Below are positions 4,972 to 8,738 of a DNA stretch of 8,738 bases, piece by piece. The stretch's first letter is position 1; each line of letters opens with the position of its first letter. The notes beneath the pieces are model-generated. The model saw only the letters and a program-made list of their open reading frames with translations. It was not told where the DNA came from and did not search any database. Source of the stretch: Comamonadaceae bacterium (lineage in GTDB: Bacteria; Pseudomonadota; Gammaproteobacteria; Burkholderiales; Burkholderiaceae); assembly GCA_947455875.1 (NCBI GenBank), contig CANGSD010000035.1, forward strand, positions 1-8,738, in the 5' to 3' direction. Position numbers and translations under genes: made by a program.

Positions 4972-5850
4972 ATGTCGTCCAACCTGCACCCCATGCTGAA
5001 CGTGGCCATCAAGGCCGCCCGCGCCGCCGGCGCCATCATCAACCGCGCCGCCCTCGACGTTGAAGCCGTGCGCGTGTCGCAAAAGCAGGTGAACGACTTC
5101 GTCACCGAGGTGGACCATGCGGCCGAGGCCACCATCATCGAGACGCTGCTGACGGCCTACCCCGACCACGCCATCTGGGCCGAGGAGTCGGGTAAGACGC
5201 AGGGAAGGCAAGGCTCCGATTTCGTCTGGATCATCGATCCGCTGGACGGTACCACCAACTTTATCCACGGCTTCCCGGTCTATTGCGTGAGCATCGCGCT
5301 GGCGGTCAAGGGCAAGATCGAACAGGCCGTGATCTATGACCCGAGTCGCAACGACCTGTTCACCGCCACGCGCGGACGCGGCGCCTACATGAACGAGCGC
5401 CGCATGCGTGTGAGCAAGCGCACCGACCTGCGTCAGTGCCTGATTTCCACCGGCTTTCCCTTCCGCCCCGGCGACAACTTCAACAACTACCTGCGCATGA
5501 TGGGCGAGGTGATGCAACGCACCGCCGGCCTGCGCCGCCCCGGCGCCGCTGCCCTGGACCTGGCTTATGTGGCGGCCGGCTTCACCGATGGTTTCTTCGA
5601 GACGGGCCTGTCGCCCTGGGACGTGGCAGCGGGTTCGCTGCTGGTGCAGGAAGCGGGCGGCTTGATCGGCAATTTCACGGGCGAAGCCGACTTCCTGGAG
5701 CAGAAGGAATGTCTGGCGGGCAACCCGCGCATCTACGGCCAGCTGGTGCCGATCCTGCATAAATACAGTAAGTTCGCGACGGTGGCCGAGAAGATGCAGG
5801 TGCAAGAAGCTGCGGGCGAAGCGCCTGGGTCGGACGCGCCCCAGGCCTGA
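4972..5850 (+). CDS. suhB: Inositol-1-monophosphatase family protein SuhB
   Basis: This 292-residue protein compares with 267 for E. coli SuhB. SuhB has Mg-dependent, Li-sensitive inositol monophosphatase activity. In E. coli it is also a component of the NusA/B/E/G ribosomal RNA antitermination complex, needed for correct 30S assembly. The metal site looks complete: Glu71-Glu72, DPLDGT at residues 89-94 with Asp89 and Asp92, and PWD at 215-217 with Asp217. HPML at 6-9 matches the family N-terminus, and GFPFR (161-165) and [18 protein letters not shown] (191-208) are also typical. About 20 C-terminal residues rich in Ala, Gly and Glu extend past the usual end. The ATG at 4972 fits the family start although no Shine-Dalgarno precedes it, and a boxA-like motif occupies that place. 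It is divergent from trmJ and converges on the racemase gene. Confidence 0.95.
   Translation: MSSNLHPMLNVAIKAARAAGAIINRAALDVEAVRVSQKQVNDFVTEVDHAAEATIIETLLTAYPDHAIWAEESGKTQGRQGSDFVWIIDPLDGTTNFIHGFPVYCVSIALAVKGKIEQAVIYDPSRNDLFTATRGRGAYMNERRMRVSKRTDLRQCLISTGFPFRPGDNFNNYLRMMGEVMQRTAGLRRPGAAALDLAYVAAGFTDGFFETGLSPWDVAAGSLLVQEAGGLIGNFTGEADFLEQKECLAGNPRIYGQLVPILHKYSKFATVAEKMQVQEAAGEAPGSDAPQA
5823..5846 (+). terminator. Hairpin at the 3' end of suhB
   Basis: GCCTGGG (5823-5829) pairs perfectly with CCCAGGC (5840-5846) across a 10-base loop, ending one base before the suhB stop codon (5848-5850). No T-tract follows. It may help stop or stabilise the suhB transcript, but being inside coding sequence it could also be chance in G/C-rich DNA. 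Confidence 0.3.
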
Positions 5851-5853
5851 TAC

Positions 5854-5888
5854 GGCGAGTCGCCAGGGGCTCAGCGCCCTCTGCGCAG
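5854..5888. terminator. Hairpin cluster in the suhB / racemase convergent junction
   Basis: The 40-base space between the two converging genes holds three small inverted repeats: GGCG-AGT-CGCC (5854-5864), GGGGC-TCAGC-GCCCT (5866-5880, one G-T pair) and the 8-base palindrome CTGCGCAG (5881-5888). None has a T-tract. Position between convergent stops suggests a two-way termination zone. Confidence 0.35.
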
Positions 5889-5890
5889 AC

Positions 5891-6973
5891 TCAGAGCCCC
5901 CAGGCGCGCAGGATCGTCTCGCGATCTGCCTTGATCACCGGGCCCGCTGTGCCCGGTGTGCGACTCAGGCGCGGCGCCGCAGCGGGCTGGACCACACCCT
6001 CGATCTCGACAAAAGTGTTCCGGGCCTGGTTGTGCGGGTGGCGCGGCGCCTCTTCCCAATCGAGCACCGGCGCGAAGCAGGCATCTGTGCCTTCCAGCAA
6101 CGTGCACCATGCGTCGCGCGTGCGCGTACGGAACACGGCGGCCAGACGCTGGCGAAACTCGGGCCAGCGCGCGCGCTCGTTTTGCAAGGTGCGCAGCTCG
6201 GTGTCGTCGATGCCGCACAGGTCTAGGAGCAAGGCATAGAACTGCGGCTCGAGCGGGCCGATGGCGACGTACTTGCCGTCGGCGCAGGCGTAGGTGCCGT
6301 AAAAATACGCGCCGCCATCGAGCATGTTCTCTTGGCGGCCGAGCGTCCAGTGGCCCGCAGCACGAAACCCGTACATCATGGCCGACAGCAGCGAAGCGCC
6401 ATCGGTCATCGCCGCATCCACCACCTGGCCCTGGCCCGAGCGCTGTGCCTCGAAGCTGGCGGCCAGCACGCCAAAGGCCAGCATCATCGCGCCCCCGCCG
6501 AAATCAGCGACTAGATTCAGAGGCGGCACCGGCGGTTGATCGGGCAGGCCGATCGCATGCAAGGCGCCCGTGAGGGCCAGGTAATTGATATCGTGGCCAG
6601 CGGCCTTTGCCAAGGGGCCTTGCTGACCCCAGCCCGTCATGCGGCCATAAACCAGAGATGGACGGCGCGCCAGGCAGATGTCGGGGCCCACGCCCAGGCG
6701 CTCCATCACGCCGGGGCGAAAGCCCTCGATCAGAACATCCGCGGTATCGAGCATGCGCAAGACTGTCTGCACACCCTCGGGCGTACGCAGGTCCAGGTCC
6801 AGCGCCGGGCGCCCGCGCGCTGTGATGTCGTATTTGCTCAATCGGGCAGCACCGCCGGGTCGCTCGATACGCACCACCTGCGCGCCCATGTCGGCAAACA
6901 ACATGGCGCAAAACGGCGCAGGCCCCAGGCCTGCCATTTCGATGATCTTCAGTCCTTCTAAGGGGCCCGGCAT
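5891..6973 (-). CDS. Alpha-methylacyl-CoA racemase (CaiB/BaiF fold)
   Basis: This 360-residue cytosolic enzyme of the family III CoA-transferase fold most resembles alpha-methylacyl-CoA racemases. These interconvert (R)- and (S)-2-methylacyl-CoA during breakdown of branched-chain, isoprenoid or sterol side-chain acids. The decisive residues of Mycobacterium MCR (His126, Asp156, Glu241) are matched, one position later, by His127 in GHDINY (126-131), Asp157 in [10 protein letters not shown] (152-161) and Glu242 in LEPQFY (241-246). Asp190, the residue position of the CoA-transferase nucleophile in this fold, is not relied on here. Other landmarks are [20 protein letters not shown] at 5-24 and GRMTGWGQ at 110-117. 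The start is fixed by AAGGAG at 6986-6981, 7 bases before the ATG. It is the last gene of a minus-strand run with an EamA permease and a Bug receptor. A true CoA-transferase is the main alternative, and the substrate is unknown. Confidence 0.88.
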   Translation of the reverse strand: MPGPLEGLKIIEMAGLGPAPFCAMLFADMGAQVVRIERPGGAARLSKYDITARGRPALDLDLRTPEGVQTVLRMLDTADVLIEGFRPGVMERLGVGPDICLARRPSLVYGRMTGWGQQGPLAKAAGHDINYLALTGALHAIGLPDQPPVPPLNLVADFGGGAMMLAFGVLAASFEAQRSGQGQVVDAAMTDGASLLSAMMYGFRAAGHWTLGRQENMLDGGAYFYGTYACADGKYVAIGPLEPQFYALLLDLCGIDDTELRTLQNERARWPEFRQRLAAVFRTRTRDAWCTLLEGTDACFAPVLDWEEAPRHPHNQARNTFVEIEGVVQPAAAPRLSRTPGTAGPVIKADRETILRAWGL

Positions 6974-6980
6974 CGTGCGT

Positions 6981-6987
6981 CTCCTTG
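6981..6987 (-). promoter_or_regulatory. Shine-Dalgarno of the racemase gene
   Basis: On the minus strand CAAGGAG precedes the ATG at 6973 by 7 bases, within the 18-base gap after the permease stop codon. It confirms the racemase start and tight spacing within a likely operon. Confidence 0.85.
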
Positions 6988-6991
6988 AAAA

Positions 6992-7912
6992 TCAGGTGGG
7001 CCGCGAGACCGAGCCTCGCGTCGCCAGGTAAATACTGGGCAGGATCAAGGCGGCGCCCGCCGCATGAAACCACGCCGGTGCCTCACCCAAAATCCACCAC
7101 GCATTGAACGCCCCGTACAGCGGGGCCAGGTACAGCATCACCGAGGTGCGCGTGGCTCCCAGGACATTGAGCATGAAGCTATAGGCCTGATACGACAGGA
7201 ATCCGGGCAGCAGGGCAGCGAGCACGATCAGCATCAGCGCCTTCCAGGACAGGGGCGGCGTGGGCAGCAGGTAGACCTCCAGCGCGGTAAAGGGCAACAG
7301 CACCAACAGACCCCCGACCACGATGCAGGCCAGGCGCTGGCGCGCGTTAAGGGTGGTGGGCCAGCGCTGAAGCAGCACGGTGTAGGCCGCCCAGCCCGTC
7401 GCCGCGACAGCAATCCACACGTCACCAGGGACCAATTGGACGGCCAGCAAGCTGGCCGGATCGCCGCGGGAGATCACCACGAGCACGCCGAGCAAGGCGA
7501 AGGCCATGCCCAGACGCTGAGTGAGAGTCGCCTTCTCTTTCAAAAGCCAGCGACCGGCCAGCGCAATGCCCACGGGCGAGGCGGCATAGATCAGGCCGAT
7601 GTTGATCGCCGAGGTGGTGATGGCGCCCTGGTAGACGAAGGCGCCACACACCCACATGCCCAGCGCGCCCAGCACGAGCATGCGTCCGGCCTCGGCCCGC
7701 CAGACGCGCGCGAGGCTGGCCAGATCACGCCAGACCCAGGGCAAGAGCATCAGCCCGACCAACCCCCAGCGCCCCAGGGCCAGCACATGGGGGCTGACCA
7801 CGCCCGAGGCGGCGCGGGCGATCAGGTAATTGGACGACCACAGCGCGGGCAGCACCCACACGAGGAGGCGCGCCAGGCGCAGGGCCTGCGCGTCGGAAGC
7901 GGGAGCGATCAA
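6992..7912 (-). CDS. EamA/DMT-superfamily inner-membrane transporter
   Basis: This 306-residue, very hydrophobic protein has two tandem EamA domains, about residues 14-148 and 163-297. That gives the ten predicted membrane helices usual for drug/metabolite transporters. Landmarks are LPALWSSNYLIARAAS (21-36) in helix 1, TTSAINIGLIYAASPV (99-114) in domain 1, and LGATRTSVMLYLAPLYGAFN (251-270) followed by GE at 276-277 in domain 2. Both domains end in the usual basic loop. The substrate cannot be read from sequence, and members export amino acids, metabolites or drugs. The only start that keeps helix 1 whole is TTG at 7912, 10 bases after the stop codon of the Bug gene, with no clear Shine-Dalgarno, so translation may be coupled. 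It lies between the receptor and racemase genes on the same strand. Confidence 0.88.
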   Translation of the reverse strand: MIAPASDAQALRLARLLVWVLPALWSSNYLIARAASGVVSPHVLALGRWGLVGLMLLPWVWRDLASLARVWRAEAGRMLVLGALGMWVCGAFVYQGAITTSAINIGLIYAASPVGIALAGRWLLKEKATLTQRLGMAFALLGVLVVISRGDPASLLAVQLVPGDVWIAVAATGWAAYTVLLQRWPTTLNARQRLACIVVGGLLVLLPFTALEVYLLPTPPLSWKALMLIVLAALLPGFLSYQAYSFMLNVLGATRTSVMLYLAPLYGAFNAWWILGEAPAWFHAAGAALILPSIYLATRGSVSRPT

Positions 7913-7922
7913 GGCTGGCGCG

Positions 7923-8738
7923 TCACTGCGGTTCGATCTTCGCGTCCTTGATGGCCTTGGCCCACTTGGCCGTTTCCAACTGGGTGCGGCGGGCCAGCGC
8001 CTCAGGGGTGCCAGGCTCGACGGCGAAGCCGATGGGCGCGAACTTCTCTTGCAGCTCCTTGCTGTTCGCCGCGGCGTTGATCGCCTGGTTGAACTTGGCG
8101 ACGATGTCGGCCGGCGTGCCCGCGGGTGCGAACATCGCGAAGTAGGCGATCAGCTCGTAGTCCTTCAGGCCCAGGGCCTCATTGACCGTGGGCAACTCGG
8201 GGATGGCCGGCGAGCGCTTGGTGGACGTGACCGCCAGCCCGCGCACCTTGCCGCCCTTGACCTGCGGCAGCATGACTGCAAAGTCGGCGGTGAACATGTT
8301 CACCTGACCGCCGATCAGGTCGGTCATGGCCGCAGGGCCGCTCTTGTAAGGCACGTTGGTCATTTGCACGCCGGCCATGCTGGCCAGCATCTCGGAGGAC
8401 ACCAGCTGCGAGGTGCTGGCGCTGGCGAAGGTGACATGACCGGGCTTGGTCTTGGCCAGGTTGACGAAATCGCGCAGGGTCTTGGCGGGCACATCGTTGT
8501 TCACACCCACGATCAGGGGCACCGAGCCCAGATAGCCCAGAGGCGCGAACGCAGTGTCCTGGTTGTAAGGCAGCTGCTTCATCAGGCTCTTGAGGGCCGC
8601 GTTGGTGCTGTTGGTGCCAATGAGGATGGTGTAGCCGTCGGGGGCGGCCTTGGCCACATCGGCGGCGCCGAGCATGCCGTTCACGCCCGGCTTGTTTTCG
8701 ACCACGATGGACTGGCCCAGGGTCTTGGACATTTCAGC
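7923..8738 (-). CDS. Bug-family (TctC-like) periplasmic solute receptor, N-terminus outside window
   Basis: The last 271 residues of a tripartite tricarboxylate receptor (Bug) protein are present. The frame stays open to the window edge, where it reads Ala-Glu before MSKTLGQSIVVENKPG, so the Met at 8732 is internal. Full members are about 320-330 residues, so roughly 50, including the signal peptide and first strand, are missing. Landmarks are AAPDGYTILIG beginning 27 residues after that Met, VPYKSGPAAMTDLIGGQV in the middle, and a long helical C-terminal lobe. Such proteins bind small carboxylates or related solutes in the periplasm. The family normally feeds TctAB membrane proteins, but many copies in Burkholderiales are orphans. 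No TctA or TctB lies downstream here. An EamA permease follows after 10 bases. The ligand is unknown. Confidence 0.92.
   Translation of the reverse strand, partial: AEMSKTLGQSIVVENKPGVNGMLGAADVAKAAPDGYTILIGTNSTNAALKSLMKQLPYNQDTAFAPLGYLGSVPLIVGVNNDVPAKTLRDFVNLAKTKPGHVTFASASTSQLVSSEMLASMAGVQMTNVPYKSGPAAMTDLIGGQVNMFTADFAVMLPQVKGGKVRGLAVTSTKRSPAIPELPTVNEALGLKDYELIAYFAMFAPAGTPADIVAKFNQAINAAANSKELQEKFAPIGFAVEPGTPEALARRTQLETAKWAKAIKDAKIEPQ

Noticed and set aside
4846..5805. Long minus-strand frame (319 codons) opposite suhB
   Set aside because: Composition is His/Gly/Val/Gln-heavy with no family resemblance, and the opposite strand has a complete SuhB with an intact metal site.
7064..7951. 295-codon + strand frame opposite the EamA permease
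   Set aside because: It is extremely Gln/Gly/His/Arg-rich, as expected from reversing codons of a hydrophobic protein. It has no start signal of its own.
1..8738. Defence island, prophage, insertion sequence, tRNA or integrase signal
   Set aside because: Apart from short intergenic spaces, all sequence is accounted for by housekeeping or metabolic genes. No transposase, integrase, tRNA-like fold or array was seen.

Overview
This window looks like chromosomal DNA from a GC-rich betaproteobacterium of the order Burkholderiales, most likely Alcaligenaceae (Bordetella/Achromobacter/Castellaniella-like). Three things suggest this: strong G/C third-position bias throughout, a Bug-type extracytoplasmic solute receptor (a family greatly expanded in Alcaligenaceae and Comamonadaceae), and an intergenic element at about 511-594 that resembles the dispersed hairpin repeats of these genomes. 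The assignment comes from protein families and gene order and is not a species call.

Layout. Positions 1-499 hold what may be the 3' arm of an upstream terminator, then yqeY on the + strand. Positions 500-594 hold the dispersed hairpin repeat, which separates yqeY from convergent pmbA (595-1983, minus). A 59-base divergent promoter region follows, then darP/yjgA (2043-2693, +) and mogA (2686-3294, +), whose start overlaps the end of darP. A G/C hairpin separates mogA from the convergent pair trmJ-cysE (4867 down to 3316, minus). A second divergent region (4868-4971) serves trmJ to the left and suhB (4972-5850, +) to the right. After suhB comes a convergent, hairpin-rich junction. It leads to a minus-strand cluster that reads right to left: Bug receptor (cut by the window edge), EamA/DMT-family permease, and alpha-methylacyl-CoA racemase. 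No stretch longer than 300 bases lacks a gene.

Function. Positions 1-5850 are mostly housekeeping: RNA and ribosome-related functions (yqeY, darP, trmJ, suhB), a peptide-maturation protease subunit (pmbA), molybdenum cofactor synthesis (mogA) and cysteine synthesis (cysE). The pairs pmbA|yjgA and trmJ|suhB are also divergent neighbours in enterobacteria, so these are old arrangements. Positions 5891-8738 look like an accessory uptake and acyl-CoA metabolism cassette.

I found no defence system, mobile element, CRISPR array, RNA gene or clearly new system. The most interesting signals are regulatory. The suhB leader carries a boxA-like motif just before the start codon, where a Shine-Dalgarno sequence would normally sit, which matches the known Nus-factor autoregulation of suhB in enterobacteria. 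Both divergent regions contain a near-symmetric -10 element that reads as a promoter on both strands. TrmJ has unusual residues in its conserved SPOUT motif, next to an in-frame hexanucleotide repeat.
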